A DNA stretch of 64,000 bases from JAQBQB01 sp963846925. GTDB taxonomy: Bacteria > Gemmatimonadota > Gemmatimonadetes > Gemmatimonadales > Gemmatimonadaceae. Below are positions 9,726 through 20,229 of this stretch, piece after piece. The translations under genes and the position numbers were made by a program. The notes beneath the pieces were generated by a model. That model was given only the letters and a program-made list of their open reading frames with translations, was not told where the DNA came from and made no database searches. The stretch covers positions 248,001 to 312,000 of the forward strand of contig CAWJXW010000011.1 of the NCBI GenBank assembly GCA_963846925.1. The letters are read 5' to 3'. Numbering within the stretch: the first letter of the stretch is position 1; each line of letters begins with the position of its first letter.

Positions 9726-12083
9726 TCATCGCCTCCCGTCACCGGGTGTCAAAGCGCGCAATCGATCGCCGTACTGCTTGGCGAGCGCGATGTCACCTTG
9801 TTCCCGGTGGTAGCTCGCCAACGCCGCGAGGACGTCGCGATTGTTCTCGTCGAGCGTGAGCAGATGCTCGAGCGCGGCAATCGACGCTTTCGCCTTGCCC
9901 GTCGAGTACAATGCCACAGCGTACGCGTAGCCGAACCGCACGTTCATCGGATCGAGCTGCGCGGCGCGCTGGAGCTCGGCGCGAGCGTCGTTGAGCCGAT
10001 GGAGCCGAATGAGCACGAGGCCGAGCGCGTGGTGGAGCCCGGCGCTTGTTGGCGCTTTGGTGAGTCCCGATCGTAAGACTTGCTCCGCCTCGGGATCGCG
10101 CGCCGTTTGCTGGGCGCGAAAGACGTCGGCAAGGTTCACGTAGGCGGGCGGGAAGAACGGATCGAGCCGAATCGCCGCCTTAAGCTCCGACTCGGCGCGC
10201 GACAGATCGCCCAACTCCGCGTAGAAGGTGCCAAGATTCGTTCGGGCGTCGGCGCGATCGGCGTCGTACAGCTGCGACGACACGAACTCTCGCGACGCGC
10301 GCTGGAACGCCGCCTGTTGCTCCGACGAAGCGAATGCGGTCCCGGCCTGCAACTGCGTCGCCGCGATTCGCACGGCGCGCATCGAATCGGAGAGGAGCGG
10401 CGTCGTCAGCAGTGAACGTTGCGAGGGCTCGGCGAGCGCGAGTCCTTGAAGAGCGCCGAGTCGCACGAGGGGGCTCGGGTCATAGAGCCCTCTGCTCAGT
10501 GCGTTGATCGCGTCGCGATCCGAAGCCGTGAGCTCGGCAAGCGCCGTCGCGCGAGCGATCGCCGGTTGTGTCGTGTCGCCGGCAACCTCTCTCAGCAACT
10601 GCCGCGCATCGGCCTTCCCCGCATCCACGGCGGCGAACGCGGCGGCGAATCGCTGAAAGCCAATCGCCGATGTGTCCCCGGATCTCCACGCGGTGATCTG
10701 GCTCGCCGCCCACTGCGCGCCACGGTCGGCGTGACACGACGCGCACGCGTTCGGCGTCCCGAGCGTGACCGACAGATCCGGACGCGGCACACGGAAGCTG
10801 TGGTCGCGCCGCGAATCCACCTTCATATATGTAGCGGCCGGCATGTGGCACGAGAGACAGGTGACGCCGGCTGCCGCCTGATGATGCTGGTGGGCGGGCG
10901 CGTCGTACTTGGCCGGTGAGTGACAGGTGGCGCAGACGGCGGCACCCGATGCGCGCAGTTCGCCGCTGTGCGGCTCGTGGCAGTCGCTGCACGTGACGCC
11001 GCGCGCGTTCATGCGGCTCTGAAGAAACGACCCCCATTCGTACACTTCGCCGCGCTGCTGTCCGTCGGCGAAATACAACGGACTGGTCAACAGCGCCGGC
11101 CGATAGTGGTCGTAGTACGGTTTTCCCGCGACATATTCTTCCGCGATCTGGCGCCGGCGGGAGTGGCACTGGGCGCACACCTGCAGCTCGCGATCGCTCG
11201 TGCGCGGATGAGAGCGCACCGCGTTGCCCGTCGAGGCGTTCGCCGCCCACGTGACGCGGTGCCGCTCATCGAGCTGCACCGTGAGCCCCATCGTCGAATC
11301 CGAACTCGAGCGCCCACCCTTGGCTGCCCACGCAAGGTGTCGCGATCCCGGTCCGTGACACGCTTCGCAACCGACGGCGATCTCCGACCATGTCGTCGCA
11401 AAACTGTCCGCCGCGGCGTCGTAGTTCTTGCGCACGTTCGTCGAGTGACAGTCGGCGCACATGTAGTTCCAGTTCTGCGCGGGCCGAGTCCAGTGCAACT
11501 CGTCGTCGCTCGCGCGCGACTCAGGGTAAAGGCTGAACCAACGCTGTCCGCCGGCCACGGCCGCTCTGCTGTCCCACGCCGTCGTCAGCGCTTGGAGTCG
11601 CCCTTTGGAGAGCGCGACGAGGTACTGCTGTAATGGAGCCACGCCGAACGTGTATGCGATTGCGAAGTCACCCGGTCGCCCGTCCGGTCCGCCGGTGTGG
11701 ACGAAGAACTTGCCGTCCCTTCTATAGAAGGCCTCAGCGACGCCGCCGGCCGCGACTTTCGTATTGTTGAAGTTCGCGAGGACGCTCGAGTCCGTCGCCA
11801 CCGCCATCGCCGCGCTGTGATGGGAGCGAGACCAGCGCTCGCTTTCAGCGGCATGACACGACCGGCATGCCTTGCTCCCCACGAACTCGGCCGGCGGCAC
11901 GTCTCGATGCGGCGACGTGAGCTTCGGGAGAGACGGACCGCGGACCAACCAGACGCCGAGACCGGCGACGGCGATCGCGGCGGTGGATCCGAATAGCAGC
12001 GTCGATCGCGAAAGTCGCGATCGCTCCGCGCGCGGCGGGCGCTTCAGTGGTTTGCGCTTGGCGGGGGGCTGGCGCATGGACAC
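9726..12083 (-). CDS. Octaheme c-type cytochrome with C-terminal TPR repeats
   Basis: The 785-residue protein has one N-terminal membrane helix (LLFGSTAAIAVAGLGVWLV) and eight CxxCH heme sites: CRSCH, CADCH, CEACH, CAQCH, CSDCH, CATCH, CLSCH and CASCH, all before residue 450. A HEAT-like helical linker is followed by about four tetratricopeptide repeats to the C-terminus. It should be anchored in the inner membrane with hemes in the periplasm, carrying electrons, with the TPR part docking a partner. The architecture matches large multiheme proteins often annotated as tetratricopeptide cytochromes, related at the N-terminus to cytochrome c-554 and doubled-CXXCH proteins. The frame is intact over 2.3 kb. 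The electron donor and acceptor are unknown. Confidence 0.85.
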   Translation of the reverse strand: MSMRQPPAKRKPLKRPPRAERSRLSRSTLLFGSTAAIAVAGLGVWLVRGPSLPKLTSPHRDVPPAEFVGSKACRSCHAAESERWSRSHHSAAMAVATDSSVLANFNNTKVAAGGVAEAFYRRDGKFFVHTGGPDGRPGDFAIAYTFGVAPLQQYLVALSKGRLQALTTAWDSRAAVAGGQRWFSLYPESRASDDELHWTRPAQNWNYMCADCHSTNVRKNYDAAADSFATTWSEIAVGCEACHGPGSRHLAWAAKGGRSSSDSTMGLTVQLDERHRVTWAANASTGNAVRSHPRTSDRELQVCAQCHSRRRQIAEEYVAGKPYYDHYRPALLTSPLYFADGQQRGEVYEWGSFLQSRMNARGVTCSDCHEPHSGELRASGAAVCATCHSPAKYDAPAHQHHQAAAGVTCLSCHMPAATYMKVDSRRDHSFRVPRPDLSVTLGTPNACASCHADRGAQWAASQITAWRSGDTSAIGFQRFAAAFAAVDAGKADARQLLREVAGDTTQPAIARATALAELTASDRDAINALSRGLYDPSPLVRLGALQGLALAEPSQRSLLTTPLLSDSMRAVRIAATQLQAGTAFASSEQQAAFQRASREFVSSQLYDADRADARTNLGTFYAELGDLSRAESELKAAIRLDPFFPPAYVNLADVFRAQQTARDPEAEQVLRSGLTKAPTSAGLHHALGLVLIRLHRLNDARAELQRAAQLDPMNVRFGYAYAVALYSTGKAKASIAALEHLLTLDENNRDVLAALASYHREQGDIALAKQYGDRLRALTPGDGRR

Positions 12084-12146
12084 ACCAAACGATCCACAGC
12101 GGGCAGCGTCGTCACCATTGGACTTTGGGTCGATCGCAAACGCTAG

Positions 12147-12185
12147 AAGGCGCGACTGCCGAACGTCGTTTGGCAGTCGCGCCTT
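12147..12185. terminator. Strong GC hairpin between sulfatase and cytochrome genes
   Basis: ggcgcgactgcc (12149-12160) and ggcagtcgcgcc (12172-12183) form a perfect 12-bp stem with an 11-base loop, flanked by aa and ttt. It lies 120 bp past the stop of the minus-strand sulfatase gene, so it may end that transcript. The words are also those of the intergenic repeat family, and the reverse motif gtcagctgcgcc follows at about 12240. Confidence 0.55.
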
Positions 12186-12308
12186 TCGCGCGGTTGGGCT
12201 TGTGCGCTCCTACTTAGTTCGCGCTCTTCGTTCCGCGGTTCGTCAGCTGCGCCTTTCTAGCCTTTGTACGGCGCCCGCGCATCCAAACCGCCGTTGAACT
12301 CTGGTCGC

Positions 12309-14055
12309 TCACTCGCCCGGGTGGTGACTCTTCTTCTTCATCTCCGCGAGGATCCCGCTGAGGTTGTAACTCTCGGGGTTCTGAAGCGGCGGGAATTTCG
12401 CGTACGTTTCCAGCTCCTGCTCCCACAACTGCTGGCCGAGGGGCAGCATGTTCCAGTCGTACTGAAATGCGGTCATCGGCCCGCCAAGCGCTCCGCCGAG
12501 ACTCATCGCCGACTTCTGATCGACGCCGACGTTCTGCTCGAACGGGTCGCGCTTGATGTTCTGCACCAACGTGAAGTGGAACGGGATGAGCGGCATGATC
12601 CAACCGGCCGGCCCCGGCTGCGACATCGTGTAATACATCTTCCAGTTCTTGTAGCGCACCGCGGACGGCGTCGCCCCCGAGAAGTAGAAGAAGTAGTCGC
12701 GCGCCGACTTCTCGGTCTTGCATTCGAGGTAGTCTCGCTGATCGAAGCCGTCGAGCGTCGTCTTGACGATGCCGGGGTAGGTCCCCGCCTCGATCTCCTT
12801 CTTCAGTCCGTCGCCCTTCGGCCCACCGGCGATGTCGACGAATGTCGGCAGCCAGTCGAGCGAGGAGAACATTTGGTTTGCCACCGTGCCCGGCGGGATG
12901 TGCCCCGGCCAGCGAACCACCATCGGTGCACGGTAGCCGCCCTCCCAGGCCTCGCCCTTCTGACCCTTGAACGGAGTAATGCCGCCGTCGGGGAAGCTGA
13001 TCTGCTCGGCCCCGTTGTCGGTCGTGAACACGACGATCGTGTTGTTGAGCTGGCCCATCTCGTCGAGCTTCTTGAGCACGACGCCGATGTTGTCGTCCAT
13101 CTGCTTCATGCCGGCTTCGTTCACGCCCCAATCCTTGCCGCCCCTGACGCCCAGCATTGCCTCGTACTTCGGCGAGAGCGCGGTCACGACGTGCATGCGC
13201 GCCGGATTGTACCAGACGAAGAACGGCTTGCCGGTCTTCTTCGGATCGTTGCGATCCATGAAGTCGACGACCTTCGCCGAGATCTCCTCGTCTACCGTCT
13301 TCGAACGGTCGAGCGTCAACGGCCCCTCGTCGTGGCACGATTGGTTCTTCTCCGTCCCGTCCGACCGATTTGCACCAGATGACCGGGCGCGGCGGCATCA
13401 GACAGATCGTCGTCTTCTGGTCGACCGCTCCCGGAACCTCGGCGAGCCCTGGCACCGGCGTGTTCTTGCACGGTGGAGCAACGCCCTGGACGTTCGGAGC
13501 CGAGTTGATGTCCGGGAAGCTGACTTGCTGCATTGCGTCGAGGTGGTAGAGATAGCCCCAGTATTCCTGAAATCCGTGCGCCGTCGGCAAGGCGGCGGTG
13601 TGGTCGCCAAGATGGTTCTTGCCGAATTCGCCCGTCGTGTAGCCGAGATCGTGTAGGAATACCGCGAGCGCGGGCGTGCCGGGCCGCAAATACGACGGGC
13701 TACCTGGCAGCTGCGGCGGGATCATCCCCGTGCGCAGCGGATACATGCCCGTAAAGAACGCGTTGCGCCCCGAGGTGCAGCTCTGCTCGGCCAAGTAATC
13801 GACGAACATCGCGCCTTCATGACCGATGCGATCGATGTTGGGCGTCTCGCCGACCATGAGCCCGCGATGGTAGATGCTCGGCTGCATCCAGCCGATGTCG
13901 TCTCCCATGATGAAGAGAATGTTCGGCTTGGAGGCCATCTGCTGTGCCGACTGCGCGCCGGCTCCAGCTGAGCACAAAGCCACGAGACCGGCGGCCACCG
14001 TCCATCGCAGTGCTCGCCGGCCATGAGGAAATGGTGAACGATCGTGCCGCGTCAT
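12309..14055 (-). CDS. Exported arylsulfatase, one frameshift
   Basis: This is a type I sulfatase that would hydrolyse sulfate esters in the periplasm. A signal peptide ends at SAGAGAQ. KPNILFIMGDDIGW is the N-terminal metal site. EQSCTSGRNAF carries the C-x-x-x-R site whose Cys becomes formylglycine, with S-G in place of the commoner P-S. TGEFGKNHLGD, WYNPARMHV, and TTDNGAEQISFPDG supply further metal ligands. The C-terminal half (from about 13320 down) is in another frame, so one indel lies at 13320-13400. Expected length is about 580 residues. AGAGGTAA precedes the ATG at 14055, a good ribosome site. A sulfatase-maturing enzyme is not visible in this window. Confidence 0.82.
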
Positions 14056-14375
14056 GTTTTACCTCTGCATCCAATGTTCTGAGCGTTTCGCCAACACCGT
14101 CGCGCGGGTCAGCCGGTAGGCGTGGGCTCGCCGACCGCTCGATCCGCACGGAAATCCGATGGATGCACTATCAGAAGGTGCGCCGTTTCGTCCCGGGGCG
14201 GCGATGGCGAGGGGGGGACGAAGGCATTACGGCGCAGCTGACGGACGGCGTGGCCGAACGCGCGAAAGGCGCGACTCGACGCGTCTGGCAGTCGCGGCGC
14301 ACCGATTAGGCGCTGTCTTCAGTCGCGCTCTTACTTAGTCCGCGCCGTTCGTTGGCAGCGCAGTTTAGCTGTCCC
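14056..14375. repeat. Intergenic repeat tract with GGCGCAGCTGAC core
   Basis: No gene is visible in this 320-bp gap. Positions 14229-14250 hold ggcgcagctgacggacgg. They are followed by cgcgaaaggcgcgactcg and by ggcagtcgcggcgc. Then come cttagtccgcgccgttcg and ggcagcgcagttt up to 14372. These words recur, in either orientation, at the 3' ends of other genes. The tract can fold on itself through gcgcgact and agtcgcg. Confidence 0.55.
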
Positions 14376-14993
14376 TCAGGCGACTGCCTCTTCTTTCTCA
14401 CGCAGCAGATGCGTGAGCAGCGCGCGACGGACCCGACGGCGACGCAGCATCTTACTCGCGATCAGCGCCCGCACGATCTCGCGATCCTCCCCTCCGCCTT
14501 CGTCGCCCGTCTCCTCGTCGCCTTCGCTCTCGGTGTCGTCCGACCCCTCGAACTCGGTCTCGGCTTTCGCCTTGAGCAGATGGATGAGTATGGCACGACG
14601 GACCTTACGGCGACGCAGGATCTTGCTGGCGATGAGCGCACGCACGAGCTCGCGCCCTTCGCCGCCTGTCTCTTCGCTCGTGTCTTCTTCCTCGTCGCCC
14701 TCGCTCTCTTCGCTCTTCGTACGGAGGAGGTGCGCGAGCAGCGCACGACGCACGCGTCGGCGGCGGAGCATCTTGCTCCCGATCAGCAGACGCAGCATCT
14801 CACGGTCTTCGCCACCGCCCGCCGTCGTCTCTTCCTCCTCGTCGCCTTCCGGGCTCTCGTCGCCCTCGTACGACTCGCCGTTCTCATTGATGAGGCGCGC
14901 GATGATGGCTCGTCGCACGCGACGATTCTTCAACGCGCGCCCGCCTAGCGCGAGTCGGGCAAGCTCTTCGGTGTCCATCGTGGCTGAACTCAT
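14376..14993 (-). CDS. Four-repeat basic/acidic helical protein of unknown function
   Basis: I do not recognise the family. The 205-residue protein consists of four units of about 50 residues. Each has a cationic amphipathic helix, with the best copy reading REIVRALIASKMLRRRRV then RRALLTHLL. It is followed by a strongly acidic, Gly/Ser/Thr-rich linker such as EGDEEEDTSEETGGEG. The last unit ends without a linker. The first unit is the most diverged (ALKNRRVRRAIIARL). There is no signal peptide, Cys or membrane segment. The start at 14993 is chosen because GGAG lies seven bases upstream; the longer frame to 15068 lacks one. The gene before it (15058-15492), in the same direction, ends with a related helix, so the two likely form an operon. 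Roles as a peptide precursor, nucleic-acid binder or scaffold are all speculative. Confidence 0.7.
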   Translation of the reverse strand: MSSATMDTEELARLALGGRALKNRRVRRAIIARLINENGESYEGDESPEGDEEEETTAGGGEDREMLRLLIGSKMLRRRRVRRALLAHLLRTKSEESEGDEEEDTSEETGGEGRELVRALIASKILRRRKVRRAILIHLLKAKAETEFEGSDDTESEGDEETGDEGGGEDREIVRALIASKMLRRRRVRRALLTHLLREKEEAVA

Positions 14994-15057
14994 TGATTCT
15001 CCGTTTGTCGTTGGTTCAAAGGTGAGGTTGAGCCGGCTGGCAGCGGCTCGGGACCAT

Positions 15058-15492
15058 CTAGCGGACATCGGCGGCGATCTCCGCTCCAGCAGTAGGGGTC
15101 GATAACAGCGAATGCTCGATCAGCGTGTCGAGCACCGTTCGGTCGACGACTTCTCGCGCCATCAATTTCTTCGCAGCGCTCTGCTCGATCAGCGGAACCA
15201 GCAGCCGGTGCGTGAGATCGACGTCGTCGGCGGACTCGCTCGAGTCGTCTTCCAGGCCGTCCCCGTCGAGCACACAGGCGATTCCGGCCTCGAATGCCCG
15301 CTCGACCACTTGTTCGAGGGTCTTGTCGCGCGGCCGTTTGATCAGCCGCGCTTTCTCGTCGTCCGTCAATTCGCGACGAGCGCCATCGGCGCTGAGCCCT
15401 TCGAGCTTCACGATCCTCCCCGTCCGCGGGTCGATCGTGAACGTGAGCAGCTCGGCCGAGTGATGGCCGTTGTCCGTTACATGCTTTGTCAT
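15058..15492 (-). CDS. Hypothetical protein, partner of the four-repeat protein
   Basis: This 144-residue protein starts with MTKHVTDNGHHSAELL. GGAGGGACCA before the ATG at 15492 is a strong ribosome site and decides against longer starts. The first half contains TFTIDPRTGRIVKLEGL and ELTDDEKARLI. The middle is acidic (DGDGLEDDSSESADDVD). The last 50 residues form a helical stretch, LMAREVVDRTVLDTLIEHSL, which resembles the helix of the downstream repeat protein in spacing and in hydrophobic pattern. There is no membrane segment or known catalytic motif. It lies 64 bp upstream of the repeat protein and is divergent from the hydrolase at 15771. Function is unknown. Confidence 0.65.
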   Translation of the reverse strand: MTKHVTDNGHHSAELLTFTIDPRTGRIVKLEGLSADGARRELTDDEKARLIKRPRDKTLEQVVERAFEAGIACVLDGDGLEDDSSESADDVDLTHRLLVPLIEQSAAKKLMAREVVDRTVLDTLIEHSLLSTPTAGAEIAADVR

Positions 15493-15770
15493 TGGTCCCT
15501 CCTCCGATGCGATCGTGTGTGCGCTCAAGTCGTCCTTCGAGGGAAGAAAAGACTTCTTGATACCACGTGTGTCACAGTTTTGTCGTGACTTACCCGACTC
15601 TTCTCGCTCGGTGACTTGTGAGAAGGGGCAGCAAGATCGTCGAGTCGGCAATGGAAAGAAGTGGACTAAGAGCCAACACAAAATCCGGCGTCCAAAGAGC
15701 CGTTTGGGAATCCTCTTTGCAACAAACTCACGACTCGATTTGCCCTAGCAACCTCACCAGGGAGGCGGTA

Positions 15771-16478
15771 ATGTCGACAAACGGCGCATTAAATATCGTG
15801 CTCGTCCATGGCGGATTCGTGGATGGCTCCGGTTGGGAAGATGTTTACAACATTCTCAAGCGTGACGGCCATCAGGTGAGCGTCACGCAGCACCCGACCT
15901 CGTCCCTAACGGACGACGTTGCCGTCGTGAAGCTGGCGCTTGGATCAAACAACGGTGGCGCGCTTCTGGTCGGCCATTCGTACGGCGGCGCCGTCATCAC
16001 CGAAGCCGGAAACGATCCGAACGTCGTCGGGCTCGTCTACATCGCGGCGTTCGCGCCGAGCGACGGCGAGTCCGTCAATACGCTGATCGCGAACCCAGCC
16101 CCCGGCGCGCCGGTCCCGCCGATCCTGCCGCCGGTCGACGGCTACCTGTTCCTCGACAAGACCAAGTTCCAAGCGTCGTTCGCCGGCGACGTGGACCCGG
16201 CCAAGGCCGCGTTCATGGCCGACTCGCAGGTGCCATGGGGCGTGAAGGCCCTCGGCGGCACGATCAGCAAGGCCGCCTGGAAGACCAAGCCGAGCTGGTA
16301 CCTGGTGACCACCGAAGACAAGATGATTCCGCCCGACGCGCAGCGGTTCATGGCCAAGCGAGCCGGAGCGACCGTGATCGAGGAACGAGCGAGCCATTCC
16401 GTCTACGTGTCCCACCCCGAGGCCGTCGCGGCGGTCATTGCCAGGGCCGCCACCGAGGTGGCAGTGGCTGCGGCGTAA
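15771..16478 (+). CDS. Alpha/beta hydrolase
   Basis: This is a cytoplasmic alpha/beta-fold hydrolase of 235 residues. LNIVLVHGGFVDGSGW is the oxyanion-loop region. LLVGHSYGGAVI carries the nucleophile Ser, VTTEDKMIPPDAQ the acid, and ASHSVYVSHPEAV the catalytic His. The set resembles the group often called haloperoxidase-like or salicylate esterase-like hydrolases, but the substrate cannot be assigned. GGGAGGCGGTA just before the ATG at 15771 fixes the start; the open frame extends upstream to 15618 without another ribosome site. It is divergent from the 15058-15492 gene, with a 278-bp gap that must hold both promoters. Confidence 0.85.
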   Translation: MSTNGALNIVLVHGGFVDGSGWEDVYNILKRDGHQVSVTQHPTSSLTDDVAVVKLALGSNNGGALLVGHSYGGAVITEAGNDPNVVGLVYIAAFAPSDGESVNTLIANPAPGAPVPPILPPVDGYLFLDKTKFQASFAGDVDPAKAAFMADSQVPWGVKALGGTISKAAWKTKPSWYLVTTEDKMIPPDAQRFMAKRAGATVIEERASHSVYVSHPEAVAAVIARAATEVAVAAA

Positions 16479-16508
16479 GACGTAGCCCGCAGTCGGGCCC
16501 GCGTTCTG

Positions 16509-16560
16509 GTGCTCGGAGCGGGGGCTCGGGGTGGGACTGTCCTCCGCGGAAGACCTCGGG
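16509..16560 (+). repeat. Palindromic intergenic element, partial copy
   Basis: gggctcggggtgggactg with tcctccgcgga matches the left arm of the element at 6155-6300. The right arm with ggacagtccc is absent here; the sequence continues as cctcgggcggctcgg and similar words to about 16650. It lies between the hydrolase and the BNR-repeat gene, both on the plus strand. Confidence 0.5.
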
Positions 16561-16747
16561 CGGCTCGGCGCGTGTGATCCCGCGGGCTGAAGGCCTCGGT
16601 CGCCTCGGCAATCGGGCCCGGGCGGGGCCGACCGAGGCGCTCGGGCCAACACTCGCCCCCGCCATGTCGTAACGCTATTGTCGTAGAACGCCCCGGGGCG
16701 GCCCCTCTCCGCTGCCCGCCAGCTCCCTCCTCACCCGCAGGAACTTT

Positions 16748-19700
16748 ATGCAACGATCGCGTTTGCTCGCCGCCGTCGCCGCCGGTGTCGCGCTCGTCTC
16801 GACTTCCGGCCGGGCCTCGGCCCAGGGACTCGATACCACCGTCACCAACGCCTTCAAATGGCGCAACGTCGGCCCCTCGAACTTCATGGGCCGCCTGTCC
16901 GACGTGCAGGGCATTCCCAGCCCGTCGAAGACCATCTACGTCGCCGCCGCCGGCGGCGGCATCTGGAAGTCGATGAACAACGGCATCATCGTGGCGGCCG
17001 CTGTTCGACGACAAGGACATCGTCGTCGATGGGCATGCTCGCCATCGCGCCGACGCGACACGAACATCGTCTGGGCCGGCACGGGCGAGCCGAACTCGCG
17101 CAACACGATCGAGCCGGGCGCCGGCGTCTACAAGTCGACCGACGGCGGCGCGCACTGGACGTTCATGGGCCTGCGCGAGACGCAGCACATCGGCCGCATC
17201 CAGGTCGATCCGCGCAACGCGAACGTCGTCTACGTCGCGGCGCTCGGACCGGCGTGGAAGGCGGGCGGCGATCGCGGTCTCTACAAGACGACCGACGGCG
17301 GCGCGACGTGGAAGCTGATCAAGGCCGGCGCGAACGCGAAGACCGGCGCGATCGACGTCCAGCTCGATCCGTCGAATCCCGGACGTGATCTACCTGTCGA
17401 TGTGGGAGCGCTATCGCACGCCGTACTCGCTGCAACTCGCGGCGGCGTCGGCTCCGGGTCTCTTCAAGTCCACGGACGCCGGCGCGACGTGGACGGAGAT
17501 CAAGGGCAGCGGATATCCCGAAGGCCCGAAGGGACGCATCGGCCTCGTCGATCTCGCGCAGCAATCCGCAGGTCGTCTACGCGCTGACCGAAGCGGCGTC
17601 GATCGAGCCCGGTCCGGTCACGTTCCAGCGCAACCCGCCGGCGAACGGTCTCTATCGCTCGACGGACGGCGGCAAGACGTGGACGCACATGAACAACATC
17701 GACACGCGGCCGTTCTACTACTCGCAGGTCCGCGTCGATCCGAAGAATCCCGATCGCGTCTACTTCTCGTCGCACGCAGCTGCAGGTGTCGAACGACGGC
17801 GGCAAGACGACGATGAACGCCGCGCAGAGCGTGCACGTCGACGACCACGGCATCTGGATCGATCCGAACGATCCCGAGCGCTGGTTCCTCGCGAACGACG
17901 GCGGCATCGCGATCACGTTCGACAAGGGCGGCAACTTCTGGTATCCGATGAACCTGCCGATCGGCCAGTTCTACGACGTGAGCTACGACTTCGCCGTGCC
18001 GTACAACATCTGCTCCGGCGCGCAGGACAACGGCGCGTGGTGCGGACCGAGCAAGCGTCGCAGCACGCCGGTCGAACAACACCCAGTGGTTCACGATCTC
18101 CGGCGGCGACGGCTTCTACACCGCGCAGGATCCGACGGACCCGAACATGGTGTGGGGCGAGAGCCAGAACGCCGGCATCCAGCAGACGAATCTCAAGACC
18201 GGCGAGCGCGGCCGCGTCAACAAGCCGACGTGGAACGAGCAGTACCGCCAGTGGGAAGACTCGATCGCCATCGCGCGCGGCGATCCGCTCCAGCCGGTGA
18301 CGCACGGACGTGCAGGCGAAGATCGACGCGTATCGCGTCGCAGCAGAAGAAGGACTCGGCGGATCTGCAGATTCGCTACAACTGGGAATCGCCGTACTTC
18401 CTCTCGCCGCACAACCCGCAGGTGTTCTACCTCGGCGGCAGCCGAGTGTTGAAGTCGCTCGAAGCGCGGTGAGGATCTGTATCCGATCTCGCCCGATCTC
18501 TCGGTGAAGACGGATCCGGCGCAGGAGCGCGCGCGTCTGGCGCGCGCTCGACACCGTCGAGAAGTACACCGGCGGCATCACGCTCGACCTCACCGGCGCC
18601 GAGGCGTACGGCACGGTCGTGGCGCTGCAGGAATCGCCGCTCAAGCCGGGCCTGCTGCTCGCCGGCACCGACAACGGCAACGTGTGGATCACGCACAACG
18701 ACGGCGCGACGTGGGAGAACCTCACGCCCAAGTTCGCGCGCGCTCGGCGTGCCGTGGGACGCGTACGTCGTGCGCGTCGAGCCGAGCCACTTCGATACGC
18801 TCACGTTCTACGTGGCGTTCGAGAATCATCGCTGGAACGACTTCACGCCGTATCTGTTCGTGACGAACGACGGCGGCAAGACGTTCCGGTCGATCGTCAA
18901 CAACCTGCCGAAGTCGAGCCCGCGCGGATTACCTGCACGTGATTCGCGAGGATCCGCACAACCGCGATCTGCTGTTCGTCGGCAGCTCGCGCAGCGGTGT
19001 ACGTGTCGGTCGATCGCGGGCAGAACGTGGACGAAGTTCGCGACGAACTTGCCGACGGTGCCGGTGTTCGATCTGCAGATTCATCCGCGCGATCACGAGC
19101 TGATCGCGGCGACGCACGGCCGCAGCCTGTGGATCGCCGACATCGCGGCGCTCGAGCAGATGACGCCGAAGGTGATCGCGCAGGGCACGTATCTCTTCAC
19201 GCCGAAGACGGCGTATCCAGTGGGGCGAAGGTCCGCAGCCCGGCCTGCCCGGCAACGGCTACGCGCAGGCGGTGATGACGTACGCGAATCCGCCGTACGG
19301 CGCGGACATCGTGTATCGTCTCGCGGCGGCGGCGCCGGGCGCCGGTGCGGCTCGATCGTCAGCAACGCGGCGGGCGACACGCTCGCGAATCTGAACGGTC
19401 CCGGCGCGCGCCGGGCGTGCACCACGTCACCTGGAATTTCCAGCGAGACGCGCCGCGCGCCGCGCGCGGCCGAGCTCTCGCCGTCGCAGCGGCGCGACAG
19501 CATCCTGCTGCGCGCGCGCGCGCCGCAGGTGCTCGACTCGCTGCACGAAGGCCGGGTTATGACACGGCGGCGATTCGTCAGGTGCGCGCGCAGGTCGAAC
19601 GTGCTCGTCAATCCGGCCGGCGCTGCGGTGGCGGCGCGGCGGTCGTGGTGGCGGCGGTGGTGGTGGTGGCGGTCGCGGTGGCGCGGCGGCGGTCAGGCGT

Positions 19701-20211
19701 GCGAGCATCCGACGACGCAGTGGGAGACAGTTCTGCGCGCGTCCGGCTGAGTCGGCGGGCGGTCGTGGCGGCGGCGGTGGTGGCGGCGGCTTCGGCGGAC
19801 TCGATTCCGCGACGGCGGCGGCGTTCGCGCCGGCGGCGCTGCCGGCGGCAGCGCCGCGGCGGCGGTGGCGGGCGCGGCGGTGGACGTGGCGGCCGCGGTG
19901 GTCAGGACGCGGTGGCGCGATCGCTCGATCCGATCAGCCGATCTGGTCGCTCATCGGCATGAATCCGCCGGTCGGTCGGCGGCCGTGGTGGTGGCGGCGG
20001 TGGTGGTGGTGGCGGTGGCGGCGGCGGCGACGACTCGCGAACACCGGCGACTATCTCGTCACGATGGCGTGAGCGGCCAGACGTACAAGCAGACGTTCCG
20101 CGTCGAGCGCGTGAGCGGCGGCGGCGACGACGGTGTTCGCAGTTCGGTGAGGACGAGAATCACGACCGGCTGGGTCGGTATACGCCGCAGCCGGCGAAGA
20201 AGCAGAAGTAG
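16748..20211 (+). CDS. Exported BNR/VPS10-like repeat protein, heavily frameshifted
   Basis: The product would be about 1,100 residues. A signal peptide ends at GRASAQ. The opening is FKWRNVGPSNFMGRLSDV, followed by IYVAAAGGGIWKSMNNG. Repeated Asp-box turns follow in several frames: VYKSTDGGAHWTF, YKTTDGGATWKL, FKSTDAGATWTE, YRSTDGGKTWTH, THNDGATWENL and VTNDGGKTFRS. VFDLQIHPRDHELIAATHGR closes the propeller. A Gly/Arg-rich region at 19600-20040 then leads to GDYLVTMAVSGQTYKQ and a Lys-rich end at 20209-20211. The family is often annotated as glycosyl hydrolase or sortilin-like, but catalytic residues are not established. At least ten frame changes are needed. An intrinsic terminator follows. 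Confidence 0.75.
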
Positions 20212-20229
20212 GTAGGATTCTTGAGCGTG

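Noticed and set aside
8396..9742. 448-residue minus-strand open frame rich in Arg, His and Asp
   Set aside because: It is the antisense shadow of the MHS transporter. The composition is an artefact of high G+C and it shows no domain.
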